Below, in pieces: positions 27,001 through 31,696 of a DNA stretch of 37,565 nt. Under the pieces are notes generated by a model that was not told where the DNA came from, searched no databases, and saw nothing but the letters and a program-made list of their open reading frames with translations. The translations under genes and the position numbers were made by a program. The stretch lies in NCBI GenBank assembly GCA_002344825.1, contig DDUN01000021.1, positions 1-37,565 on the forward strand, written 5' to 3'. Source of the stretch: Candidatus Multiplicimicrobium inquinatum. GTDB lineage: Bacteria; Omnitrophota; Omnitrophia; Omnitrophales; Aquincolibacteriaceae. Position 1 is the first letter of the stretch; each line of letters starts with the position of its first letter.

Positions 27001-30000
27001 AAAATATTCTGAAACAAAAAGAACCACCAGAGAATTTGTTAAAAGACTATTTTGCCTATCTTGTTTTAAAGCCGGATCAAATCAGTTGGGAAGCTTATTT
27101 GGAGCCATTGGCAAAAATACAAAAAAAACTAAGAGGCAAGATAGGTGTTATCCACCAAAGGAATCTTATCAATTTTTCTCCTTTGGATTCGCGAAAATAC
27201 TCATGGATGCTGGCATCGCAAAAAGAAGCGGATTGGTTCGGCTATTCGGCTTGGTTGAAGGACGTTCGTTTTGGGCGCGGCAAACTTGAACTTGTCGTGG
27301 AAATTAAGGATGAAAATGAAAGAATTGCCAAGACAAAAATTTTTCAAGTAGGGCCTTATCGCAAAAAAATAAGAGCTGTTAGAAAAAAAGCCGTTGATCT
27401 TTTAACGATAGAAGAAAATACAGCCGTTGCCGTTACTCGTGACGGGATACATGATTTCCGGACTCTTTCGGATGTGATTACCGATCCGCGTTTGCTTTTA
27501 CAGGGCGATTCGATTAATTGGAGCCCTCACCGCGCAAAAATTAAAAATTTAGTGGGGCTAAGAATCGCTCCTTTGGACGATCGGGGAGGAACTGTCTTTA
27601 ATCCCGTGGCAGGGTTTAATTCTTATTCTTGGTCGGCGTTAGGTTCGCATGATGCGGGGTGGGCGGGAGTTATTGAATCAGCTGAAATCAGAGATGGAAG
27701 ATTCGTTTTCTCGGTGAGTTTTGAAAAAAAAGGGGAGCCGGTCCGCAGCCGTCAGTTCATTATCCGGGGCAACCGGCGTGAATTATCCGCTTATGACAGT
27801 GATGCGAAAACTTCGGTTTTAGAAATTGAGCCCTTTGAATTGGCTTGGAAAAAATCCATCAACGTTGAATCTGAGACAATCACAGCTTTGCCCCAGCTTT
27901 TAACACAATCTGAGTTAATTGATTCTCCGGCACGCATCAAGGAAATTGCGGCTCGATTAAAAATAGATCTTCCCAGAAATGTTCCGTTAGGAAAAAGTGA
28001 TTCGCAGGGCGGATTTTCTTTTGTTGTTTATCCAGGATATCGCGATTTTTATATTTTATCCGGCCGTCAGGAGCCGGGCTGGGAAGGAACTTTAGTTGAG
28101 GGTTCCATGAACCGCTGGGGATACTATGAAATTCGTGTTCGCTTCGATAAGAAGTTTGGCGGTGAAACTGAAAGCTTCGAAAAAGTTTTTCAATTAGCTC
28201 CGCTTATTTTTCAGTTTAAAAAAGATAATGAAGCGGAAAGCCAATCAGCCGATTATAAGCCCGTTCTTTCGCTTCACCCGCGCCCTGCATTGGAAAAAAG
28301 CGGAGCCGAAGAAATCCGGACCTTGACCGATTTAGTGGGGTACCCTTCCTTTGTAAAAGGGTATAAAAAAATCAACTGGAATGATTATATCGAAGCGCTT
28401 CAGATTCTTGTTGGGCAAAGTATCGGTGAGAGTCCGGCTAATGGAGAGTATCAGTTTCGGCCGAGTGAAGGGCAAACTTATTTTTGGAGACCTCTTAAAT
28501 TAGCGGATGAAGGTTGGCGCGGCATCATTAGCAAAATAAGTGTTTCGGCCGCTGGTATTTTGGAGATGGAGATTGAATTTGAAAAAGCCGGAGAAAAACA
28601 GATTCGAAAATTCCAAATCGGAACACACCTCAAAGAGCTGCGGAGCGCATCCGCCGAAAACGAAGCGTCGAAGCAGTATGCTTTGTCTATTTTAGATAGG
28701 CCCGCTATTCAGGTTTTGTCCGAGCTCATTACATTAAAGCCGGATTCGTCGGGAAGCTATAACTGGGAAAAGAAAGAGGCGGCGGTTCATTCTCTCAAAG
28801 GTCTTAGCCTCGGAGTGAGCAGTCGAGGCGGAACTTACTGGTTTAATCCCTATCCGGACTTTGGCTTTGATTGGCGCGCCGTTGGGCTTGATGAAGAAGG
28901 TTGGCTTGGAACAATCTTGAATTCTCAAATTAATTTTGCGGGCGTTCCAGAGTTTGAAGTTGAGTTTTCAAAAGAAGGGAAAGAGTCGTTTAGAAGAATT
29001 TTTCAAATCACGCCCTTCCAACGTTCGCTGATTATGAATGAACGCGCAAAACAAAGAAAAGCAAAAGAGCGGACCGCTTTTGAAATTACGGATAGGGCCG
29101 CGTTGGTTCGCGATAAAAAAGATCCGCGCAAAGACTTGGTCGCATCAAACCTGACGGACATTATTAGGCTTCCCATTAATTTTAACTGGCGGGGACAGGC
29201 GGAGAAATTGCCCGTATTGCGCGGACTTCGTCTCGGGAAAATTTCAGCCGTCGGACGTTATGGTTTAACGCCTTATGAAGGTTTAGATAGTTATCTTTGG
29301 CAGGCTTTATCCGAAAAAGAAGCACAAGAATGGGGCGGGGCTGAAGGAACTATTGTTGATTCAGAATGGAATGAAAAGACCGGTCATTTTGAATTTGAAG
29401 TTTTATACGAAAAAACAGGTGCGGGCGGGCAAATACAAGCAACCAAAAGGAAATATGATGTTTTAAATGAGGCGAGGTATCTTAATCCCAAAAAGCGCGG
29501 GCGAGCTGATGATGCCGTTCAAGCCGAAAAAGAACCCCAACCTATTCTTAAAATTAGAATTATCCGCTCTGAAGTGCGCGGAGGTGAAGGCGTTGCTCCT
29601 TTCTTATCTCGCTCGGAAATTTTGATAGCTAAGATTTTTGCCGCCGGGTTTTTGCCGCTCGATACTTTAAAATATGTTCTGGGCGTGGCGCCGGAGTCGC
29701 GCGCGGGGCTGTGGGCGAGTTTGACCTCTCCGGAAAAACAAGCCAAAGAGGTTTTGTTCGCGCAAAGCATTCTTTTTGGAAAACAAACAATACAAACTCA
29801 CGATGCTTTTGTGTTGGGGACCGAGCTTGCTTTGGAACGTGGTTTTTTAGCGGCGGCTAAGAAAGTTTTTCCGGATGTCTTTTTTGCGGTGATCGCAAAA
29901 GATTCTGAAAAAGCGGATCTTCAGACTTGGCTCGCGGAACAGAATCTGAGCGATTTTGTCGTGGTTGCGGAAAACGCTCAGCAGGCCAAAGCCGCCTTGC

Positions 30001-30194
30001 TTAAAAAGAATGCTAAGGCGATTGTGCGTGGACTTGCGATTACCGCAAGCTTCGAAGCCGATACTTTAAGCCGTGATTTGCCGGTGATGACATTTACCTC
30101 CGGTCAGCTTGACCGCATGTTGAGTTTCGCCGGAGTTGTTGCCGAAGCGGCACGGCTTGCTCAATTCGCCAAAGCTTTTGCTTCCGCCGCTTAA
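15075..30194 (+). CDS. Giant multi-enzyme polyprotein with RSExR-marked domain boundaries (contains PanB)
   Basis: 5,039 residues in one uninterrupted frame. A signal peptide (TTWFLAGTLLLTQVFTPEAAQA, cleavage near 28/29) starts it. In order: TIKI/ChaN-like region (~30-560; H70/H75 in HIQDAH, H478 in GFHAEG); class III FBPase-like metallophosphatase (~613-1262); two membrane helices and a PIG-L-like deacetylase (~1271-2050); complete PanB (~2061-2350); ICMT-like membrane methyltransferase (~2361-2585); helical region (~2595-2883); two homologous modules (2890-3855, 3861-4830) each with an RNAP alpha-CTD-like head and six ~145-residue repeats; and an unassigned C-terminal domain (~4850-5039). 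R-S-E-x-R occurs at 608, 1266, 2056, 2356, 2590, 2885, 3856 and 4831, with RSEI at 4846. The enzymes are normally separate, mostly cytoplasmic proteins. Whether the chain is cleaved or exported is unknown. GAGG lies 3 bases before the ATG. Confidence 0.9.
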   Translation: MFLRKITTWFLAGTLLLTQVFTPEAAQAANIALIPQKSEGQFIRDWEPQVSTGSVTRRFFAENPQGTLVHIQDAHAVFEAQKNIETLLTEIKEIAPAQEVFLEGGVGELDPKLRHFFPEGLSLTQPERDHWMKEGHLTGAEAYLMTNGAARGYGIEEIKSYWDNVDLYRRVDAARSDSAAFNEILYAAWQKEAVRKFKPAFKKYLEIYAKAQIDAASSANWFDALRDYLKVEWNRDLNSMEEQIELPMLTRYIYLKTMDVAPDYFKVEKQKQEFFASVRAKAGRNAIDEKLFSEINALIEKFKSNQIDLSGAREVFEQLAVYLPDDFSMASWPDLKALIEKMILAGEMDADELLKEARGLHIQIIKKDARLKAQRALVLLLEKQILLTNLLSLKLTRDDFQKILKYSSRPKMLISELRAISSGRSLVGAQEMNVLEEAYDNAIRFYRGAIEREDAMQRGILEKTKKGKVAVVVTGGFHAEGMQSFAREQNWNYVAVTPRISKIQPEDFAHYRRALLGEGSALGEAGMPSEVAAALLTSAGVFEDLRAGGREQAVMDLPGAAQALQRSSQHTSLRWKRNSPKMKRSAIRPSGPSEYLADWAGAARPSRRSESRITTVLTQDLSPADELELLIDVRERLKNESERLGSGGLPEIVYISDEHGAIDKFDALIIDAIRRTLPFSNLPSTFEFQVNHNRRLFDQLKAFGITPDDLKGKLYFQELGDPMDRGPDGVAVWERAKELVEVGLSGEITGNHNLMVFLNLAGIHLPFYEGYNFYDYSDAYDSTDGKIQELVRQFHSQNSKDAKNKTWWAERLAQFMEYHQDRQKKIWSRLEDEINGPKNQEGKRDVSRALYMPVLADLPADSAEKELWDQLRGWYLVDVYTGVRGVGGMSLVWWENLLKDFEIAHAELLDREELNPGSPSDKAWRRAIAMMKEEIIPEYKRDLENQLREGKWWWRAFEALNSQNYTSVEWYAKDWIFHKGWGTSVLEELNRNRGDLPEITPANYLDNPILKEIAERSKAKFNLFLKDIYQQTSLHAFLPVNNLGEFYFTYKGIEYRGKGKAGDDGYPSIWEGLKLIQDDVRNPGHTFLDMYEALSLVMSWYADNTTKAKPGELIRVLNRFGPEHLAEMNGYNVLFTGHIPFQQFTKIPAEKRGVVTSYNVGGRNIFTDHDMSPAYKYRGMGIWTGPASGILPRGFEHEGNRLIDIKNEPRMIDLDSDGNEIEHFHHRAVPRDFFIAGALRNIDDRIAELKENLGRSEIRDALAAARSEARAFSLSPTASSGIRLLLAGIFFVPAFAFLYGILGDSGFRFALGWGGAAAVIAVFAKAGADFWKDFQKQKPQFSLVSDAVRNEVWSVLDRWPQPAVKTWIEKEDSAAIPDLSKIRDHYVLGAIHFKIAAGYFRAGVDAGFSAAEIAKEIRFDLKIARDQFQRVDYDRDAGVLLNALNRLELDSPEVSPALIHFVEYFILARLRAQPRKAWADAPLPSGGYVLGDEPANTDLKNYPLPSKKQTVIFLLPGEDKTTFKAKPLYRDLRKNKNKIQFIQLTPQDYASREALTAKLRSVSEKRSFDILITPFAGLMPEQQSRYPAELQRYFEDAKDLYELQAARSVDQIFYETDLIPTLANYFVQSDEQVIRLSSRSLREGHVTQEYRTPYSIITMLMAFVAGTLGFKKGILEATEKPLLADAFYRTGIYGDERPQQPNEPSKLRRIFLVSPHPDDDVIAAKAVLADAMKSAQDGEVVAEVIVMQAGENGVTDLDEAQIRDALRFALGYQSGKLDAETIRGLKQEWNKTFNDIRTLHKNVLRDMRERDAAVAAKFQAKLETFKGVDFEALFNRAAMLAWSKEELAEAGILKQNLSEADQTLLKETAKYFIRRVENQRAIDFFNDAYPGKIRAKFFPEFLGYPSSGPQDLRSIHELEEHAAVVMQHLLMKFERSIEDAPKDAVLTVVGPSGTDAHAHHVGAYRVLLAAMRLWASQASRQSKRDVEVLYYFAPWSGNLPAYHLSPQTKKSSNADLLRALIAGELTAARFGLPSPKELQNMQAQRYLVRPSILSARSEMRTHKVTIQTLQEMKSRGEPITMLTAYDKNDAALLEDGEVDITFVGDSGGMVRLGFPSTQEVTMDHMVSFALDAKENVRQSLFVVDMPHLSYRNEEEALVNARRLMDAGAETVKLEGGEEVALIVNHLVANGIPVMGHIAYTPQSKGDHKSVGRTEEEARQLLKDAMAIQKAGAYAVVIELADSEVSAWISKRLKIPTIGIGAGIGTDGQVLVIDDLLGKTKEKWKQLRPDKPGVKTYGVPKMVGEEHWNWDAQSGDLAIVQSFVAKVKSRQFPAEQNSFHPYNGKPLDEVLTPLMARSEMRKDLPTNDGSGKKFTARDWISGWFAPWTLKNEEMRAMQARIEKVSQHVKKEGGLLVIASTLMHMLILILGVLSKTIALGDFSGILVMAGTVIYALSMQTVNTLTKEALRLRDKTSQGPYLWTDFPYSRTQNPVYLGYILGTALIVIAVPSFFGVLNLTVLTVWSIARIIYERVELWNETEEQALKEAKKKTKNRKITQRQKLQRQIEEVPVFLPGTKWLERIVEQAVTRRRSEQRSHAELENFLENAATIAWPDKEPFQAAYKHAFERLRNHLNKIKTGDGPIQFNFTEEPRVMDSLAYWQSRIRSIQEDVKTTSEAEDFWLEALTFEYELMLRVQVVEWRGEENLDEWIQYLSGWSDALDRLTAELIKQGRFTKFQEFAKTRYVSFEGLYESKEEKIDSEMLELIFDEALTDIPGLDESSLTFDFQKQMKDRSASDKAAMPDIEKVRWLEQFKNRMAYEMLFKPKLAPVLAEPASRLLANWRDLYSDRWNPFWESTYSGILSSVSKNQDQIKRRLGIAAIHPPARSEARSFEELNISALPLSSSLRSKANLIFPAVNVKTMGDLRGVPDQVLREAKSSTGQFSFTHEEILAVRAAVINFERAYQNQQEQQKILHAQESQDRQEKFVNRTRIKELRSRILSQKFDMGVYLAYLMLKPAGETWAQYLDGMPDFTGTKGKVDKYGLVKFSVFTGRQFVWRVLGFSDNQEREIEIIEARILSDNLFEFKVLMTVSGSEPIERIFQIGPHKEKLAKTSGHEGRERWVLKISDQLGLAVYDDEINALRSLAELVSNPVILVSPQKVNWTKILPKILSLKGVRLGETNANGVLNFTPAAGHQFVWSILGFSEKGWRAQIQDVFVDQGNLKVAILLENAQTKKSRKKTLQKVFQVGPSTRKVSHGEGLPESVSYLDLSERVALRDPGEDEHDLSTLKGLIRHLDFVENPAAIDWEKVRAGLPQLAGQALGVTAKNGTISFRPWLGYQNIQFSMGFMGEGWVATVESAEISSFGKFEVIVRFDSPKKNGTSIYRVYQFGPITRDVNRDERVLPTEDVHVSAKKVLMPLEAPALSLSNSGQDMTLADFLANQEQKKNSKTTNWKKREKDLQVLVGQSLGLSSAGGRFDFTLFSYFSAYEWAALGFREAGWRGVISRAEVNSHGVLEISVQFKLQKGFSTKQPFHVFEKTFQVGPYVRKLVQVTASGRVPNGEERYVLNLDDSPAVKTFSDQGKKLRSLSEWLVYRPFLKDPKKINWEKQRSVMKKIEGLVIGTSTKQGVYYFNALPGYTFAWPALGFPDAGWKAVVDKFELNEFGKPELTVEFTKNGEESFKRTFQLTPYKQTLHPAKGFKDKDEVGLSLSLRPAITASSSEAEATIETAATLVDLLKLPDGFDWEKNKDQIPDLVGWRLGTTGKNGVYSLVAVANHKTVPWKAIEEEGAEGVIVEQSIREGHFYFKVRFTQGEGEAAEIFEREYEIQDTFYKLSGLGKKQGAEPVYMRKILPAVRSEMRSGAVDDASDSAVVKWLVPHLGKDAQRIHTALLSGGLRKLSDIKQKTDEQVLTAINLYAGQNPHGMDDVKKIRRAVLLARVDWIDQENNLRKQKNHELLENQNTFLFLESRRNALLENILKQKEPPENLLKDYFAYLVLKPDQISWEAYLEPLAKIQKKLRGKIGVIHQRNLINFSPLDSRKYSWMLASQKEADWFGYSAWLKDVRFGRGKLELVVEIKDENERIAKTKIFQVGPYRKKIRAVRKKAVDLLTIEENTAVAVTRDGIHDFRTLSDVITDPRLLLQGDSINWSPHRAKIKNLVGLRIAPLDDRGGTVFNPVAGFNSYSWSALGSHDAGWAGVIESAEIRDGRFVFSVSFEKKGEPVRSRQFIIRGNRRELSAYDSDAKTSVLEIEPFELAWKKSINVESETITALPQLLTQSELIDSPARIKEIAARLKIDLPRNVPLGKSDSQGGFSFVVYPGYRDFYILSGRQEPGWEGTLVEGSMNRWGYYEIRVRFDKKFGGETESFEKVFQLAPLIFQFKKDNEAESQSADYKPVLSLHPRPALEKSGAEEIRTLTDLVGYPSFVKGYKKINWNDYIEALQILVGQSIGESPANGEYQFRPSEGQTYFWRPLKLADEGWRGIISKISVSAAGILEMEIEFEKAGEKQIRKFQIGTHLKELRSASAENEASKQYALSILDRPAIQVLSELITLKPDSSGSYNWEKKEAAVHSLKGLSLGVSSRGGTYWFNPYPDFGFDWRAVGLDEEGWLGTILNSQINFAGVPEFEVEFSKEGKESFRRIFQITPFQRSLIMNERAKQRKAKERTAFEITDRAALVRDKKDPRKDLVASNLTDIIRLPINFNWRGQAEKLPVLRGLRLGKISAVGRYGLTPYEGLDSYLWQALSEKEAQEWGGAEGTIVDSEWNEKTGHFEFEVLYEKTGAGGQIQATKRKYDVLNEARYLNPKKRGRADDAVQAEKEPQPILKIRIIRSEVRGGEGVAPFLSRSEILIAKIFAAGFLPLDTLKYVLGVAPESRAGLWASLTSPEKQAKEVLFAQSILFGKQTIQTHDAFVLGTELALERGFLAAAKKVFPDVFFAVIAKDSEKADLQTWLAEQNLSDFVVVAENAQQAKAALLKKNAKAIVRGLAITASFEADTLSRDLPVMTFTSGQLDRMLSFAGVVAEAARLAQFAKAFASAA
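15159..16760 (+). other. Polyprotein region 1: TIKI/ChaN-like domain
   Basis: Residues ~30-560. LVHIQDAHAVFEAQKNI near the start, VFLEGG near residue 98 and VVVTGGFHAEGM near residue 478 resemble the paired His/Glu motifs of the TIKI/TraB/ChaN superfamily (metal- or haem-linked). The match is by eye and moderate. The central part is helical and charged. It ends in a low-complexity basic linker before the first RSESR (608-612). Confidence 0.45.
16911..18866 (+). other. Polyprotein region 2: class III fructose-1,6-bisphosphatase-like metallophosphatase
   Basis: Residues ~613-1264, about 650, close to the length of Firmicutes-type (class III) FBPases. Metallophosphatase motifs in order: ISDEHG (D657, H659), GDPMDRGP (D721, D724), GNHN (N751, H752, with Asn where GNHD is usual) and FTGHIPF (H1138). 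The arrangement fits hydrolysis of a phosphomonoester with two metals. FBPase specificity is an inference from length and motif layout. Confidence 0.6.
18885..21236 (+). other. Polyprotein region 3: membrane helices plus PIG-L (LmbE)-like deacetylase
   Basis: Residues ~1271-2054. Two hydrophobic helices (about 1281-1312) follow the RSEAR motif. At 1713-1720 VSPHPDDDV is the zinc-binding start of PIG-L/LmbE N-acetylglucosaminyl deacetylases. DAHAHHVGAY (H1957-H1960) supplies the later His motif. The stretch before PHPDDD (about 1540-1700) may correspond to the NagB half of the NagB/PIG-L fusions known in Bacteroidetes, but I see no NagB catalytic motif, so that part is weak. Confidence 0.6.
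21255..22136 (+). other. panB: Polyprotein region 4: 3-methyl-2-oxobutanoate hydroxymethyltransferase (PanB)
   Basis: Residues ~2061-2354, a full-length PanB (the E. coli enzyme is 264 residues). It makes ketopantoate from 2-oxoisovalerate and methylene-tetrahydrofolate, the first committed step to pantothenate and CoA. All ligand and catalytic positions are present: D2105 (VGDSGGM), D2144 (VVDMPH), K2172/E2174 (VKLEGG), H2196 (GHIAYTPQS), E2238 (VIELAD). Intervals of 39, 30 and 22 residues match E. coli D45, D84, E114 and H136. It is flanked at both ends by ARSEMR. No panC or panD is nearby. Confidence 0.95.
22155..22830 (+). other. Polyprotein region 5: ICMT/PEMT-like membrane methyltransferase
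   Basis: Residues ~2361-2586. Several hydrophobic helices surround GPYLWTDFPYSRTQNPVYLGY (N2490, P2491), matching the G-P-Y...R-x-P-x-Y-x-G motif of isoprenylcysteine carboxyl methyltransferase and phospholipid methyltransferase families, followed by a helix with paired Glu (WNETEEQAL). The substrate is unknown. It would place at least part of the polyprotein in a membrane. Confidence 0.65.
22857..23723 (+). other. Polyprotein region 6: unassigned helical domain
   Basis: Residues ~2595-2883, bounded by RSEQR and RSEAR. It is rich in Glu, Lys, Trp and Leu with predicted long helices (for example WLEALTFEYELMLRVQVVEW). No family recognised and no Cys pair or catalytic motif seen. Confidence 0.5.
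23742..26636 (+). repeat. Polyprotein module A: alpha-CTD-like head plus six ~145-residue repeats
   Basis: Residues ~2890-3854. The head (about 2890-2965) has the pattern of the RNA polymerase alpha C-terminal domain: PLSSSLRSKANLIFPAVNVKTMGDL...FTHEEILAVRAAV. Six repeats follow, anchored by Trp at 3021, 3162, 3306, 3453, 3606 and 3745. Consensus: xxNWEK...L.GxxLGxxxxxGxxxF...F.W.ALGFxexGWxgxI...G.xxF.V.F...+xFQxGPxxRxL. Copies are divergent, so they are old. The domain is not recognised. Confidence 0.8.
26655..29561 (+). repeat. Polyprotein module B: paralogous copy of module A
   Basis: Residues ~3861-4829. The same order as module A: an alpha-CTD-like head (3861-3935, LVPHLGKDAQRIHTALLSGG...LSDI...), a helical linker, then YFAYLVLKPDQISWEAYL matching YLAYLMLKPAGETWAQYL of module A, then six repeats anchored at W4005, W4149, K4289 (no Trp), W4435, W4564 and W4705. 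Total length is within about ten residues of module A, indicating an ancient duplication of the entire module including its RSExR boundary. Confidence 0.8.
29580..30191 (+). other. Polyprotein C-terminal domain, unassigned
   Basis: Residues ~4836-5039. After RSEVR and, 15 residues later, RSEI, an alpha/beta-looking segment (VFFAVIAKDSEKADLQTWLAEQ..FVVVAENAQQAKAALL..AIVRGLAI) ends in an Ala-rich helix. No family recognised. Confidence 0.5.
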
Positions 30195-30240
30195 ACTTGG
30201 TTCTTGGTTCTTGGTTCTGGGTTCTATATAATTCCGCATC
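30194..30240 (+). promoter_or_regulatory. Heptad-repeat promoter of the mqnD-like gene, predicted leaderless
   Basis: Tandem CTTGGTT heptads (30196-30216) plus CTGGGTT lead directly into CTATATAATTC. TTGGTT (30204-30209), 17 bp and TATAAT (30227-30232) form the promoter. The predicted start is within two bases of the ATG at 30241 and no Shine-Dalgarno is present. The layout copies the promoter at 892-943. Confidence 0.7.
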
Positions 30241-31098
30241 ATGAATTCAACAGAAACAAAACATATTCGTTTTGGGCATAGCCCCGACCCTGATGACGCG
30301 TTCATGTTTTACGCTTTCGCGTATGAAACTATTCCCATGCGCGGATTTAAGGTGACGCATGTGATCGAAGATATTGAATCTCTCAATCAGCGTGCATTGA
30401 AAAACGCCGAACTCGAAGTGACCGCAGTTTCTTGCCACGCTTATGCTTATCTCGCCGATAAATACGCCGTGATGCGTTCGGGCGCGAGTATTGGCGAAAA
30501 ATACGGACCGATTTTAGTATCGCGCATGGCGAATTCTTCGCTCGATGCGCACTCCATTCGCGGCAAAAAAATCGCGATTCCCGGTAAACTCACCACGGCT
30601 TATTTAGCATTGCAGATTTTTCAAAGAGATTTTCAGGCGGTTTTTATTCCCTTCGACAAAATTATGGATGCCGTCAAAGAAGGTTTTGTGGATTTTGGTC
30701 TTGTGATTCATGAAGGACAATTGACGCATGCTTCGGAAGGCCTGCATAAAGTTTTAGATTTGGGGGAATGGTGGCATCAAACTACCGGACTTCCGCTTCC
30801 GCTTGGTGTCGATGTCATCCGCAAAGATTTGGGCAAAGAAACCATGCGTGAATTCGGACTGCTTTTTAAAGAGAGCATTGAACACTCGTTAAAGCATCGT
30901 CAGCCCGCTTTGGATTATGCGATTCAATATGGACGCGGACTTAATCCTGAGCTGAACGATAAGTTCGTGGGCATGTATGTTAATGACCGCACGGTTGAAA
31001 TCGGCGCGGATGGGGAAGCCGGGTTCCGCCGCCTGCTCGACGAGGGCTACAAAAAAGGGATTATTCCTAAGCCCGTCTCAATCGAATTCGTTTCCTGA
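30241..31098 (+). CDS. mqnD: 1,4-dihydroxy-6-naphthoate synthase-like (MqnD)
   Basis: 285 residues, the usual length. MqnD acts in the futalosine pathway to menaquinone, converting cyclic dehypoxanthinyl futalosine to 1,4-dihydroxy-6-naphthoate. Family motifs: FGHSPDPDDAFMFYA at the start, KYGPILVSR (about 88-95), IAIPGKLTTAYLAL (111-124) and VIHEGQLTH with the expected catalytic His at 157. The fold is a periplasmic-binding-protein-like two-lobe domain but without a signal peptide, consistent with a cytoplasmic enzyme. MqnA is a related alternative, but the SPDPDDAFMFYA and IHEGQL motifs favour MqnD. No other mqn gene is in the window. It begins 46 bases after the giant polyprotein, with its own promoter. 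Confidence 0.87.
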   Translation: MNSTETKHIRFGHSPDPDDAFMFYAFAYETIPMRGFKVTHVIEDIESLNQRALKNAELEVTAVSCHAYAYLADKYAVMRSGASIGEKYGPILVSRMANSSLDAHSIRGKKIAIPGKLTTAYLALQIFQRDFQAVFIPFDKIMDAVKEGFVDFGLVIHEGQLTHASEGLHKVLDLGEWWHQTTGLPLPLGVDVIRKDLGKETMREFGLLFKESIEHSLKHRQPALDYAIQYGRGLNPELNDKFVGMYVNDRTVEIGADGEAGFRRLLDEGYKKGIIPKPVSIEFVS

Positions 31099-31179
31099 CT
31101 TTTTTAGCGCCGCGCTTTCCACCTCATCAAAGTTTTCATAAAGATATTTCTTTTTTTCGCCGTTATTTAGACAGTTAAA

Positions 31180-31193
31180 GTTTGTTAACAAAC
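31180..31193. promoter_or_regulatory. Perfect 14-bp palindrome before a secreted-protein gene
   Basis: GTTTGTTAACAAAC is a perfect palindrome immediately upstream of the GGGGG ribosome-binding site of the 31206 gene. It is a plausible operator. It is not found before the paralogue at 31697. Confidence 0.5.
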
Positions 31194-31205
31194 GGGGGAA
31201 ATATA

Positions 31206-31574
31206 ATGAAGAAGAAAATTTTTGCTCTTTTAGCTATGGTTGCGTTGATGGCTCAGCCTGCTTTTGCCATGGGGCATGGTGATTGTGATAAATGTCCGAT
31301 GAAGCATAAGCTGTTGCGCGGGGTTGAAGGCATTGTGACTTCACCGATAGAGTATGTGAACCAATATAATGTATTGGCTGAAACACGTCGCCCGGCATCG
31401 GGAATGATCGGCACAGTTCTTGCGGGAACAGCCATGACAGCGAAACGCCTGATTAACGGTGTTTACGACGTTGTCACATTTCCGGTCGATTTACCGAAAG
31501 ACGGCCGCCTTCTTTTAAATGACAAGCATGAGACCGCGCTTGCCAGCTACAAAAAAGGAAGCTGCGCGAAGTAA
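31206..31574 (+). CDS. Small secreted protein, exosortase-associated TIGR04073-like
   Basis: 122 residues from the ATG at 31206. An in-frame ATG at 31182 would include the palindrome, whereas GGGGGA before 31206 and the signal peptide (KKKIFALLAMVALMAQPAFA) fix the later start. The mature part has GVEGIVTSPIEYVNQY, a Gly/Ala-rich amphipathic segment (GMIGTVLAGTAMTAKRLINGVYDVVTFPVDLP), and a YETAL-like end. This matches the layout of the TIGR04073 family (R-G-x-x-x..W/x-E-x-P....G-x-x-x-G...G-x-Y-(E/D)-V-V-T-F-P), found in genomes with exosortases. A CDKC pair follows the signal. Its function is unknown. A strong terminator follows. Confidence 0.75.
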   Translation: MKKKIFALLAMVALMAQPAFAMGHGDCDKCPMKHKLLRGVEGIVTSPIEYVNQYNVLAETRRPASGMIGTVLAGTAMTAKRLINGVYDVVTFPVDLPKDGRLLLNDKHETALASYKKGSCAK

Positions 31575-31596
31575 TAATCGTAGCAGGGTTTTTTAA

Positions 31597-31638
31597 AAAT
31601 GCCCGGTTGGGGATTATCCCGAGCCGGGCATTTTTTGT
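31597..31638 (+). terminator. Intrinsic terminator between the paired secreted genes
   Basis: The stem AAATGCCCGG / CCGGGCATTT, with a further inner stem in GGGGATTATCCC, is followed by six T residues. It separates the two paralogues into different transcripts. Confidence 0.92.
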
Positions 31639-31696
31639 GCCTTCAAGCTTTTTTGTTTAAAGCCGTAACATGAATTACCATTAAACAGGAGCCGTT

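Noticed and set aside
15075..30194. The giant ORF as a mis-assembly joining separate genes
   Set aside because: The frame is open for 15 kb across many different domains with consistent codon use and a repeated boundary motif. Mis-assembly would not preserve frame and motif at each junction, although long reads would settle it.
31182..31205. Upstream ATG start for the first TIGR04073-like gene
   Set aside because: It would translate through the 14-bp palindrome and ribosome-binding site and spoil the signal peptide start.
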